DNA of 64,000 nt from Mastigamoeba balamuthi (Eukaryota > Evosea > Mastigamoebida > Mastigamoebidae). How positions within the stretch are numbered: position 1 is the stretch's first letter; each line of letters opens with the position of its first letter. Position numbers and translations under genes: made by a program. The DNA is taken from the NCBI GenBank assembly GCA_902651635.1, contig CACRSC010000004.1, forward strand, positions 734,195 through 798,194, written 5' to 3'. Shown here one piece after another: positions 1 through 9,716 of the stretch. Under the pieces are notes generated by a model. That model did not search any database. It had not been told where the DNA came from and saw only the letters and a list, made by a program, of their open reading frames with translations.

Positions 1-499
1 GCTCTGCTGGGCCCCGAGGACACGCCCTATGCAGGCGGCGTCTACTACGGCCGCGTGCAGTTCAAGCCCAACTACCCGCACGCCCCGCCCGCCATCTTCA
101 TGTCGACGCCCTCTGGCCGCTTCAAGCCCGAAACGCGCCTCTGCCTCAGCATGAGCGACTGTAAGTTTTCCAGCGCGCTCCTCTCCCGTTGACACACTGC
201 TTTTCGTATAGACCACCCCGAGACGTGGACCCCCGCTTGGTCTGTCTCGAGCATCCTGCTGGGACTCCTGTCGTTCATGGTGCGCATTACCATCCCCTCT
301 CTCCACAGTGCGCCGTGCGGACGTGCTCACGCCCCCCTGTTTACAGCTCGAGAACACTGTGACTGCCGGGAGCATTGAGACGTCGGTTGAGGATAAGAGG
401 GCGCTTGCTGCGTCGTCGCTTGAGTTCAACAAGTCTCTCCCGAAGTTCCGCCAGCTGTTCCCGTCGCTGCTCGATCCCGAGGATTCCGCCCCTCAGTAA
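1..499 (+). CDS. ubc6: UBC6/UBE2J-type ubiquitin-conjugating E2 (3' part)
   Basis: E2 enzyme of the UBC6/UBE2J family, which acts at the ER membrane in ER-associated degradation. The 5' end lies outside the window. Three exons are visible: 1-160, 212-279 and 347-499, joined across introns 161-211 and 280-346. The translation contains the family block FKPETRLCLSMSD with the catalytic Cys, then HPETWTPAWSVSSILLGLLS and ENTVTAGSIETS, which match UBE2J closely. The protein stops at 497-499 shortly after the E2 fold, with the tail LDPEDSAPQ. Family members normally carry a C-terminal tail-anchor segment; none is seen here, so either this isoform is soluble or a further exon is spliced in. Family assignment is firm; the end is less so. 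Confidence 0.9.
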
Positions 500-574
500 A
501 CAAAGACGCCCAGCGCGGATTTGAAGTCCCGGTAAATTGCATTCAGTTGGTATGCTATCGAGCGACTTGGCTTG

Positions 575-1940
575 CTATTTTGTGTCCATCGGCTTTGGAG
601 TGGTGTCTGTGCTCTCCTGCTGTGCGGGCGCTGCGTGTGCGGTGGCGGGCTCGCTCTTCGGCGCCTCCGTAGGCTTTCCGAACCACTTGCCTTTCGATTT
701 GAGCATGGTCACAAACCTCTTGACCTCCTGGGATGGGACCGGTCAGCGTGCAGTCGCCGAAAAGGGAGGTATCTTACGCTGTCCCAATCGTCGAACCCGT
801 ATGACGGGAAGTCGCCTTTCCTCTCGTGGGCCTCAGGAGCATCGCGGTACATGCGCACGTATTGCTCTGACCGCTTCATCGTGTACTGTAGCCGTTTATT
901 GAGAAAAGAGCGGTAGCTGGCTCGTCGTACCATGCGGCCCTCGTATCCAAGGCCACCCCTGAGTTGCTTGTACACCTCCACGAGGAGAGACACGTCGCTG
1001 CTCGCGTACTGTGCATCGCACGTGAGCCAATCAAAGAGCCTGATCAATTAAAAATAGATCACCGTGAGTGCCTTCTGGGGCAGAGGCCTGCGTTCCCAGA
1101 ACAACGGGTCTTCGTCCATGAGCTTGTGCATCTCCACCTTGGTGTCGTGAGTCGCTCCCATTCCGTGCTTTCTGTGGCTGTGTGAGCAGACTTGCGTGCC
1201 GTAACGAGTGTTGGCAGCGCACTTGATAAGAGTGCTCAGCCCGATGGGAATCGGAACCTTGCCCTCCAGAGTCCTCTTGAGCACCGCGTAAGCCACCTGT
1301 AGCGCACCGCCGGTCAGAGTATACCCTTCCAGTGCCCCTCCCCGGCCGGGAAACGCGCCTGGGTGTCGAAGACGTTTGCCAGGCTCACGCGGGCGTTGTG
1401 AAAGAGCGCGTCGCTGTCTCCCCTGCAGTCGTGCAGCACTTTGACCACCTCGGTCGACTGCAGCACGTCCCTCAGCCCCGCGGCCATCATCTGCTCGCGC
1501 TTCTCTGCGTCGACCACGTCGAACAGGTACGCGCGCTTCTCCGGGGTGGCGACCTGCACGAGGCACAGCGAGCCGTTCCTGCCGAGGTTGACGCCCTCGC
1601 AGTCGACGACGACGAACGAGTGCCGCTTGATGTCGGCCATCGCGTTGGCCGCCTGCCCCGCGGTCTCCACGAGCGCGTACACGCCCTTCTCCCGCGCGAT
1701 CTTGATCTGCTCCTTCTGCGCAGGGCTGGGCGCTGCCTTGGCCTTTGCGGTCTGCTTGGCGCTGGGCGCAGGTGCAGGCGCTGTTGCTGCCGCTGCCGCT
1801 GCCGCCTTCGGCTTGGGCGCCACCGCGCTCTTCGGGGATGTTCGAGGGCGTTTGGCTGGGCGTTGCGGCGCGGTCGCTGGGGTTGGTGACGGCGCTGGCT
1901 CGTCCATCGACGACAGGATCATTTTGAGGCGGTCCGCCAT
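575..1940 (-). CDS. DEDD-type 3'-5' exonuclease (EXD/Egalitarian-like)
   Basis: Ribonuclease D-type exonuclease of about 399 residues. Four exons fit, all in phase 0: 1940-1359, 1296-1063, 1008-778 and 727-575. After a low-complexity Ala/Pro/Lys N-terminus (about residues 15-90), the exonuclease motifs follow: FVVVDCEGVN (Exo I, acidic pair), VVKVLHDCRGDSDAL (Exo II) and YASSDVSLLVEVY (Exo III with Tyr and Asp). The stretch MHKLMDEDPLFWERRPL is typical of EXD1/EXDL proteins. The first intron (1297-1358) has to be GC-AG to join NVFDTQ to VAYAVLKRTLEG. A basic, Lys-rich C-terminal tail is encoded by the last exon. The gene is divergent from the SNARE gene at 2191, with about 250 bp between starts. 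Substrate unknown. Confidence 0.8.
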
Positions 1941-2190
1941 CGCGCAGCTTGCTTGTTGACACAAAGTATCTCGATGCAAATCCTGGAGGTTTGCCCTAAC
2001 AAAGATCAACGATACTGAGATGCGGTATGACAACCCAAGTCCCGGATCCGAGGATGCCAGCTGAGATATTCCCTTGTTTCCTTTTTTGTGGACGATTGAT
2101 GCTGGGATTGCCACCTCGTTATTGGAAAACGGCGAACAACCCCGAATCAACGGGGTGTGCTCTGAGACAGAATCACTCACCGCCGTCATC

Positions 2191-3330
2191 ATGGTGCGCT
2201 CGCGGTCCCCGGGCCCCTCTGCTCACATTGCCGCAGGGCGAGGACCGCACCGTCACGAGCCTGTTCTCCCTCGACCCCTCGGATTCAGTCTTGTGTGGTG
2301 CGCGCCACCGCGCCTCCTTAGTGCCTCCCTATCTGATGTGCGGAGCAACAGAGAGCTCGTGCTACTGGGGCAAGAGCATGCTGGCGGCCCCGGGCAAGCT
2401 GTACGTGACCCAGAGGCGCATGCTGTGGCAGTCGTCCATCACCTCGTCGCGGCGACAGATTCTCTTCAGCGACGTGCGCACGCTGGAAGCGCAGGGCGCG
2501 CTCCTTGTGGACAGCGGCATCCTTGTCACCTACAGCGACATGGTGCGGCCACTCCGCTGTCCGAGCCTGCGTCTCACACTGCTCTGCGGCAGGGGCAGGT
2601 CCAGAGCGTTCTGTTCACCGGGTTCTCCAAGAGGGACGACGTGCTCGCGGCGATGATCAGGGCGCGGTCGGCGGCCACGGCTGCCAGAGCCAAGTCCCTG
2701 TGTGCGCCCGCGTCGCCACCCAGAAAGAACAAGTACGAGTGGGACGCAGCAGCGCCGCAGTCGGCGCAGGTCCACGCTGTTGCTGTCGACGAGAAGAATG
2801 CGGAGGGAGAGAGGGCAAGCAAGCGCGCGCTGAGGCTTGCAATCGAGACGCGCGAGGTGGCTGCCGGTACTGCTGCGGAGATTGAGAGGCAGGGCGAGAC
2901 GCTGGGAAGAATTGCGGCCGGCGTCGAGGACGTGCACCACAACATGGACCTCGCGTCGCGGCACATCCGCGGCATCGAGTCGTGGATGGGCGCCATCACC
3001 AACAAGTTCACCTCGGTCAAGGACACCCGCCAGCCGCTGCCGAAGCCGCGGACCTCGGTCTCGCCGCAGCCGCCCAGCACATTCGGCACCACCGGTTCCG
3101 GCTCTTGTGCCCCACCGCGGGCGGCGTCTGCGGGGACAGCCTGCGTGGACGAGAGCGACAGGGACCTCGAGGAGCTGTCAGCTGTGCTCAAAGACCTGCG
3201 GGAGATAGCGCAGCGCGAGGGGCAAGCCCTCGAGGAGCAGCAGGGCGTGATCGATCACGTGACAGACAGGGTCGACCTCGCAAACGCTCGCGTCAAGGCA
3301 GCCAACACCCGTATCATAAAGCTCACATAG
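2191..3330 (+). CDS. GRAM/PH-like domain fused to a Qbc (SNAP-25/29-type) SNARE
   Basis: Membrane-fusion SNARE with two SNARE helices, plus an N-terminal GRAM-like module. The preferred model has an ATG-only first exon (2191-2193), intron 2194-2236, and then an exon starting GEDRTVTSLFSLDPSD. A 24-nt optional intron (2298-2321) keeps frame, and intron 2543-2592 is needed to join TYSDM to GQVQSVLFTGFSKRDDV. The GRAM-like fold is suggested by PGKLYVTQRRMLWQSSI and the downstream strands. Qb helix: roughly ETREVAAGTAAEIERQGETL onward; Qc helix: the C-terminal 55 residues, starting DLEELSAVLKDLREIAQ. Between them is a Pro-rich linker with no Cys cluster, so it resembles soluble SNAP-29 rather than palmitoylated SNAP-25. 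SNARE part confident; GRAM call moderate. Confidence 0.75.
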   Translation: MVRSRSPGPSAHIAAGRGPHRHEPVLPRPLGFSLVWCAPPRLLSASLSDVRSNRELVLLGQEHAGGPGQAVRDPEAHAVAVVHHLVAATDSLQRRAHAGSAGRAPCGQRHPCHLQRHGAATPLSEPASHTALRQGQVQSVLFTGFSKRDDVLAAMIRARSAATAARAKSLCAPASPPRKNKYEWDAAAPQSAQVHAVAVDEKNAEGERASKRALRLAIETREVAAGTAAEIERQGETLGRIAAGVEDVHHNMDLASRHIRGIESWMGAITNKFTSVKDTRQPLPKPRTSVSPQPPSTFGTTGSGSCAPPRAASAGTACVDESDRDLEELSAVLKDLREIAQREGQALEEQQGVIDHVTDRVDLANARVKAANTRIIKLT

Positions 3331-3479
3331 TGGATAGTACACCGCAGGAGAACTGCACACAGCAAATACTAGTTGATTGCTCCGGACACGAAACAGACAT
3401 ACTTCTTGTGTGCGGACGTTGCCTTGCCGGGGGGGAGCGAGAACACCGAGTAAATGACCGTATGTAGCGTGAGCCTTGC

Positions 3480-6023
3480 CTACTGGGCGTTGGCCAGAGG
3501 GGGCAGCTGCGTGGGCGGCGTCCACCTGTCCGGCACGACGAACTTCATCATCACGTGCCCCATGACGAGGCGATCGCCGTCGATGACGAGCGCAGAGTTT
3601 GGCGCCGGCACCTGCGTGTTATTGATGCGTGTCCCGTTGCGCCCCAGCTGCTTGAGCTTCCACGACGGCATGCCGCCCACGCTCGCCTCCTGCGAGTACT
3701 CGAGCACCGCGTGCATGTGCGAGATGGCGCGGCTGTCCCCGCTCAGGTCCTTGAGGTCGATCTCGAACGCGCCCGCGGGCAGCTTGCCGGACCGCCCGAT
3801 GTTGACTGGCGTCGCGGACAGCTCGAACGACTTGATGACCTTATCCGTGTCCGGGTTAATCACCTCGAGCCTCGCATACTGCGGACCCGAGGGGTTCGAC
3901 TGCGGCGACTTGGCGTCCGCTGGCTCCTCGTAGTCGGCGTCTGTTTTGCGCCTCGTGAGAACACCACCACGGGCAACGGAGGGGGACAGTCGCCAAGTAC
4001 CATCGTCCGACTCGCCCTTGCGCTTCTTCGCCGGCGGCTCGTCGTCGTAGTCGCGCTTGCCGCGGGTGCGGAAGGTGGACGGCGTGGGCGAGGCCTGCGG
4101 CACCTCGCGCCTCCTGCGCGCCGTGTGCGGCTGCCTGTCCTCGTCGTCGTCCTCGCTGCGGCTGCAGCGTCAGTCGCGTAAATACTACAGTCCTCTTTGC
4201 GGGAGAGCAGTTGTGGGGGGCACAAGCGGCTTGCGTACGTCTGCTTCCGGCGCGGTGCAGCGGGCGGCACGTTGACGCCGCCTCGGCCACGAGCGGAGAA
4301 GCGCCTGCCCCTGCCCCTGGCCTCGTCGTCGGAGCTCAGCTCGGAGGCTCCTTTAGCGGTATAGTTGGGCTCTGAGGTGAGCAGAGAGGGAGGGCAGAGC
4401 TTCCATGAGCCACCAAGTGGTCATGCGGACTGTCAAGGCGCCTCACCGACAGGGTTGATGTGCTTCTCGACGTAAGTGCACAGCGCCGCGCGCTGCTGGA
4501 GCTCGCGGATCTGCTGCATCTGCTCGGCATTCAGCTGCGTCGCCGACATCTGCATCTGCTGGTTGATCTGCAGTGATGGCACTTAGCTGCGTCTGCTGCC
4601 GGCTGTGTGGGGGCTCGCGCACCTGCTGGAGGCGCTGCCACGCGAGGAACTGCACGAACAGCGGCGACAGCTGGTCGATGTTCAGAACGTTCGACTGCGG
4701 TCCAATCGCCTGCTTCACGACGTCTGGCGAGATGTACACGCCCGGCGGCTGCGCGTAATTTGCGAGCGCATGTAAGGACCACAAAAAAGGTCCCCAATTC
4801 AATTCGAAATTTTAATTCTTTTTTGAATGCGCGCAAAAAAATCGCAGCGGGGCCCCTGAGCAGCAGTAAGGGGGGGGTTACCATGGATCCGAGGGTGAGC
4901 TTGAACTGCTCCGCCTGCAGGCTGGCCACGTTCTCGGCGTCAAAGTCCTTCTTCTTCGCGGCGTCGTCTCCCGACACGGGCGCGGCGGCCTCGGGCTCCG
5001 CCTTGGGCACCAGCTGCGCCTGGGCCTGGGCCTGCGCGTCCTGCCCCTGCGGCTGCTGCTCCGCGCAGTCCACCACCATCGCGCTGCCCGCCGGGGGCTC
5101 GAGGTTGGGCAGGATGAGCCCGCCGTCCGCAGGCGCCGCCGGTGCCGCTGCTGCCGCGGCGGGCGCAGCGGCAGCGCCCGGGGTGGTCGCCTGGGCCTGC
5201 GCTGGCGCCTTGTCCGGGGCCTGCTCCTGCCCCGGGGCCGGTGCCTGCTGCTGCTGCTGCGCCGCCGCCGCCTGCGCGGGTTCCGCGGCGTCGGGCTTCA
5301 CGACAGACTTCATCAGCTGATGGGGGCCAGCGCGGGGCGCGCGAACGACTGAGTGAGATCACGAAGCAAAACGTGCGTCTGGGGCGGTGGCATACCAGGT
5401 TGGTCAGGTTCACCAGTGGGTCCTCCTCGAACGCCGCCGCGGAGAAGGACTCGAGCGGGAAACTCGTCTGCGCGGGAGTCCGCGTTAGTCGCGAGCTCGG
5501 GGATGGGTGGAGATAGATAAATTTAAAGTGCGGAGATATGCGAGTCGCGTGGGGGTGTAGAATGGCGTCATGGGGGAGAGAGAGGAGGAAGAGAGGGGGG
5601 CGGGGGTTGGGTTGGTGGCGCGGGAAATGGGGGGTAAGCAGGCGCGCGTTCAAGATCGCCGTTGTTCCACGTCACGCCACGTGTGGCGGAGGCGTAGACG
5701 TTGGGCGGGGACCCGGTTCTCGGATTCGGTGTCGACTACAAGATAGTTTTGTCGCCGCGAGGAAACACAATTATCGAGAAGAGGGCGGGCGGCGGGGTGT
5801 AGGAGGGGGAAGGAGCGCAGGGGGGAGGAGGGTAGGTCACCAAGTACGTTTCCTTGTTCTTGCTCCAGTGCTCCAGGCAGACATAGTTGCTCTCCTGGCG
5901 GCGAGCGAGCACGACGGGGTACCCCCCCACGCGGTCGCCAATGATTGGGATGAAGCGGGCGCTCTGAGTCGTGCGCGCGTCACAGAGGGCACACGTGCGC
6001 CTCTCTTTCGTCACACCAGACAT
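3480..6023 (-). CDS. FHA-domain nuclear protein with putative zinc-binding N-terminus
   Basis: The C-terminal FHA domain (phosphothreonine binding) covers about the last 110 residues: VNIGRSGKLP, then SRAISHMHAVLEY and NGTRINN carry the usual Gly-Arg, Ser..His and Asn residues. Before it lie basic, acidic and RGRGR-rich stretches (likely nuclear), a Gln/Met-rich helix and a long Ala/Gln/Pro-rich region from 5313. Exon 5396-5467 is coding-like and in phase 0 but has no start codon. Upstream, an exon from ATG 6021-6023 to 5841 encodes a CxxC..CxxH module (CALC..CLEH) and also ends in phase 0. I therefore join them as one gene across 5468-5840, which is long for this genome. Alternative: two genes, with the FHA gene starting at 5313. 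FHA domain firm; N-terminal joining is inference. Confidence 0.55.
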
Positions 6024-6229
6024 GGCCCCACTATTTTCAAAAAACCGAGAGGGAAAACCAACAGAAATAGCCTTCGCGCTCGCGCAGGGGGTCTGGGCGC
6101 ACGGGACCGAGCAGCGCGAGAGAAAATACAAATAAGAAAATCAAAAAAGGGGCCCGCTTACGTGGAGCAAAAAGTGTCTCTGACGCGATTTGACGTCATA
6201 GCGAGCGAGCTACCCCCGCCACGCAATCG

Positions 6230-7254
6230 CTATCTTCTACAGCGCAATCCGCCACGCACCGAGTCAAATTCAACCGCACTGGATTGACCTGACTGGCAAT
6301 TCGGTGTCTCTGCACTACACGTCCGCCCCGCCGTGTCCGGTTCGCGTTGCGCCGCGTGTGGTGGTGCGGTGGGGTGTGGGTGGCGCACCTGCGGGGCTTC
6401 GGGGAGCGCTGGCGGGATGGGGAAGTCGATGAGCAACTTGGATTGCCTGCAGTAGTCAGTCGAGGACCGGGGCCTTTTCTCCGGGGTCGCCTGTGCCGAG
6501 CCGCGAAGTCAACCATGGGCTGCGATGCAGGGCGGAAGCGGGGGGCGGGGCACCATCTCGGGGTCCTTGAAGTGGCGCTCGCACACGAAGTGCAACGGGA
6601 CTTTGATCAGGGGCGGCTCCAGGCAATGCAGATGGTAAGTCCGCGGGCATTGGTTGCACTTGACCTGGTCGCCACCACCGCGCTCGCAGTACTCACACAG
6701 CGGGCCCCGCGCTTCCCTCGCCGCCCTCGCTCTGCGCTTCGGCACCACGGCCTCTGCGCGGAGTCGTTGAGGGGCAATTGGGGCCGGGGGGTGGGTTGGA
6801 AAGGGGATTGCATCTCGGCGCCGTGCCTTGGTCCGCGGTCACAAATGACGGCAGGTGGAAGATCCTGGTGTTGGACGCCGACACGGCCTCTATGTACTTG
6901 GCGAAGACATTGTCGTCCCACACAGTCTCCTCCCTCGTCTTCCTCTGGAGGAGGCGACGGCCGCAGTGCCGAGCGCGGGGGGGCGGGGGCGGGTGCGTGC
7001 AACAAAACAGCGTGAGGAAAAAACGCAACCCAGCATCACAAAGACTCGCTGACCATTTTGGCAGTGCACGCGTAGCAGAACCAGTCGCCCTCGGGCAGCA
7101 GGTCTGGCGTGTCGATGGGGGGGTCGAGACACTCGAGGTGGTAGGCGCCCGGGCAGCCATCGCAGCAGACCACCATCTCGCCGTTGCTCGAGCCATTGCA
7201 ACACTCACAGTGGTCATTGTTCTTCGAGTCGTCGCTTGCCTCCCTGTCCTCCAT
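6230..7254 (-). CDS. Double PHD-finger protein, PHF12/Rco1-like (Rpd3S-type subunit)
   Basis: Candidate chromatin reader of an Rpd3S/Sin3-type histone deacetylase complex. PHD1 starts near residue 15 (CECC..CCDGCPGAYHLECLDPP..WFCYAC). A spacer with FAKYIEAVSASN..IFHLP follows; yeast Rco1 and animal PHF12 have a similar FxLP spacer between their fingers. PHD2 (CEYC..VKCNQCPRTYHLHCLEPP..FVCERH) comes next. Introns join TAKM to RKTREETVW and HLPSF to AVVPKRRAR. The C-terminus (LLIDFPIPPALPEAPQ, then a short tail ending at 6230) needs a further intron whose acceptor is ambiguous. The start at 7252-7254 is the first ATG in frame; coding-like sequence continues upstream (SESDTEA, REEELADLC) without an ATG. 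Assignment to Rco1/PHF12 rests on finger order and spacer. Confidence 0.72.
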
Positions 7255-7510
7255 CGCCTCGGTGTCGCTCTCGCTCCTTGGAAGGCCTGACTGTGTGGCG
7301 TGCTGGTGGGCTGCGCTAAAGAAAAAAATGGCGAGAATATCTCTGCCGATATGCCCATCTTCTGTTGCAGCGTGGGAATTTGCTCACCACACAAATCGGC
7401 CAGTTCCTCTTCACGGAGCACCCAAGACACCTAACGCGCGTCGCAGTCGGCACCGCTACACGGTTTCAACAGAATTTCAGATCAATTGATGTATGCGATA
7501 TTTTCCCGCT

Positions 7511-8530
7511 CTACTGCTGGGCAGCCGCCGCCGCGGGGGCTGCCTGCTGGGCGTCGTGGTACTTGAGGCAAAGCCTCGCCACGAGCCCCGAGAGCTGCAC
7601 GCGCGTGTCCACGCCATCGACGGCCGACGCCGCGTGCGCGGTCCCGATCTCCTTGAGAAACTCGAGCCTGACGGCGTCGCTGATGTCGAGGTCCCTGTGC
7701 AGCGCCTTGGCGACGCGGAACAGCGCCGATACGAGGTCCGACGGCGAGTACCCCTGCGCCGCCAGAGCCAGGACGATCCTGTGCGCCTCGTCGAACTCCC
7801 CGGCGGCGCACAGCGCGAGCGCCCTGCGCAGGTGTGCGGGGTGCGGCTGGTCGGCGACCTTGTACACGGCAGGCGCGTCCACACGGCCAAAGCCAGCCTG
7901 CGCTGCCTGCAGCGTGTTCAGCGCGTGCCTCAGGTCGCCGTCGGCCGAGTACACGATCGCGTCGGCGCCGTCGTCTGTGATCTCCACGTGCTCGGCCTGG
8001 GCCACCGCGCGCGTGCGGCTCTCGACGTCGGCGTCGGTGAGCCGCGAGAAGCGCACGACAGCGCAGCGGCTCTGCAGCGGCTCGATGACCTCTGAGCTGT
8101 AGTTGCACGCCAGGGCGAAGCGCGTCGTGGACGAGTAGACCTCCATCGTGCGGCGCAGGGCCTGCTGCGCCGCCGGCGTCATGCTGTCGGCCTCGTCGAG
8201 CACGATGATCTTGTGCCTGCCCGCCGGCAGCGTGACCTTCTTGTGCGCGAACATCTTGATCGTGCCGCGCACGACGTCGATGCCGCGGTCGTCCGAGGCG
8301 TTGAGCTCGAGCACGGCGTCGCGGTACGACGCGCCGAGGAGCTCGCGGGCGAGGGCCAGGATGCAGGTGGTCTTTCCCGCGCCCGGGGGCCCAGAGAGCA
8401 GCAGGTTCGGCATGTTGCCGTCGCGGGCGATGACGCGCAGGCGCCGGATCGCCTCGTCGTTGCCCACCACCTCGTCGAGGATGCGCGGGCGGTATTTCTC
8501 GACCCAGGGCAGGTCCTGCTGCTGCTGCAT
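7511..8530 (-). CDS. rfc2: Replication factor C subunit 2 (clamp loader)
   Basis: AAA+ subunit of the RFC clamp loader that opens PCNA onto primed DNA. An intronless 339-codon frame starts LPWVEKYRP, the RFC box I signature. Walker A is GPPGAGKTT (about residues 46-54), Walker B is VLDEADSM, and the sensor/arginine-finger motif is IEPLQSRCAVVRFSRL. The block KMFAHKKVTLPAGRHKII matches human RFC2 (yeast Rfc4) better than the other small subunits, as does the C-terminal collar (LRHALNTLQ, GYSPSDLVSALFRV). It ends in an Ala/Gln-rich tail. The start is the first ATG, 118 bp from the divergent cytidylyltransferase gene. Lack of introns is unusual next to its neighbours. Confidence 0.95.
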   Translation of the reverse strand: MQQQQDLPWVEKYRPRILDEVVGNDEAIRRLRVIARDGNMPNLLLSGPPGAGKTTCILALARELLGASYRDAVLELNASDDRGIDVVRGTIKMFAHKKVTLPAGRHKIIVLDEADSMTPAAQQALRRTMEVYSSTTRFALACNYSSEVIEPLQSRCAVVRFSRLTDADVESRTRAVAQAEHVEITDDGADAIVYSADGDLRHALNTLQAAQAGFGRVDAPAVYKVADQPHPAHLRRALALCAAGEFDEAHRIVLALAAQGYSPSDLVSALFRVAKALHRDLDISDAVRLEFLKEIGTAHAASAVDGVDTRVQLSGLVARLCLKYHDAQQAAPAAAAAQQ

Positions 8531-8648
8531 GGTCGATTGCTTGGTTTGGCGGGCTTCTCTTGGATTCAGTGCCTAGATAATTTTGATATCCAAGGGATAG
8601 ACATATCTCTTTAGAAGATCTTCTGCTGACCACGCGGCGGGTCAAGAG
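8531..8648. promoter_or_regulatory. Divergent promoter region with 12-bp palindrome
   Basis: This 118-bp gap separates the start codons of RFC2 (minus) and the cytidylyltransferase (plus), so it must carry both promoters. It contains a perfect 12-bp palindrome AGAAGATCTTCT at 8613-8624, and GATATC-like AT-rich motifs at 8584-8606. Similar GATCTTC or AGATTC motifs recur near other start codons in the window. Regulatory role is inference from position and recurrence. Confidence 0.45.
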
Positions 8649-9569
8649 ATGGCGGACGACATGGCTCTTTCGCGCAAGCGCGTGGCTGACGCCAAGGCGG
8701 ACACCACGGGGCGCGTGTACCGCGTCTACTGCGACGGCATCTTCGACCTCTTCCACATCGGGTACCTGGGAATGCACGGGCCACTGCGTCGTTGCTCACA
8801 CAGCCGGGGCAGGCACATGAACATGCTCAAGCAGGCCAAGATGGCGCTCGGCGCCCCGGAGAAGATCCACCTGGTCCGTGGGCTTGCTCGTGCGAGGGCG
8901 CTCACACCCCTCCGCCCGCGCAGATCGCCGGCGTGTGCAGCGACGAGCTGACGACGAGGCTCAAGGGCCCCTGCGTGATGGACCACAAGACGAGGTGCGA
9001 CAGCGTGGCCGCGTGCCGCTGGGTCGACGAGGTCGCGCCCGACGCGCCCTGGGTCATCACGGACGACTTCATCGCGCGCTACCGCATCGACTTCGTCGCG
9101 CACGACGCCATACCGTACGCCTCGGCCACCGCCGACGACGTCTACGCGCACGTCAAGGCCCTCGGCATGTTCCTTGAGACCCAGCGCACCGAGGGCATCT
9201 CCACCAGCGACCTGATCCTCAAGATAGTCAAGGCAACGACCCCTCCACAACTCGCCACAGATCGTGTCCTGGCATCAGAGGCATACTGACGGTCACTGGT
9301 GGGTGCAGGACCACGACGTCTATGTGTGGCGCAACCTGGCGCGCGGGTACACGCCGGAGCAGCTGGGGCTGGGTCCCATGTGGCGCGCACGATATGAGGC
9401 GCACCTCGCGCGCCAGAAGGCCGGCGTTACCAAGGCCGACGACCAGCGCGAGGACGCGGCATTTGCTGCTGCCATCGAAACAGGTGCCCTCGCCTTCATC
9501 CGTGCCTTCTGCAAGGACGGACCCAACTCCAGTAATGACGCCTTGACGTGCGCCCTGCGTCTGCTGTGA
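8649..9569 (+). CDS. pcyt1: Choline-phosphate cytidylyltransferase (CCT)
   Basis: Converts CTP and phosphocholine to CDP-choline, the rate-limiting step of the Kennedy pathway to phosphatidylcholine. Four exons: 8649-8761, 8813-8873, 8924-9232 and 9309-9569 (247 residues). The nucleotidyltransferase HxGH motif (FDLFHIGHMNML) is restored exactly by splicing out 8762-8812. Further signatures are [14 protein letters not shown], then TDDFI and [11 protein letters not shown], and [18 protein letters not shown]. Intron 9233-9308 begins with GC, not GT; this is required to keep KIVKDHDVYV as in the family. The C-terminus lacks the long amphipathic membrane-binding helix of animal CCTs. An ethanolamine-phosphate enzyme is less likely because only one catalytic domain is present. 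Confidence 0.9.
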
Positions 9570-9716
9570 CCTCTTGCTTCATAGAGTGGTCATCACAAAC
9601 AAAAATGAGCATAGCTGCCACACAATTCTACCAGCTAAGAGTGTGATTCTACACTTATATATTAGGCTTGTGGATGTGTAACATGTGTATGGGTACACTA
9701 ACTTTGCACTATTAGC

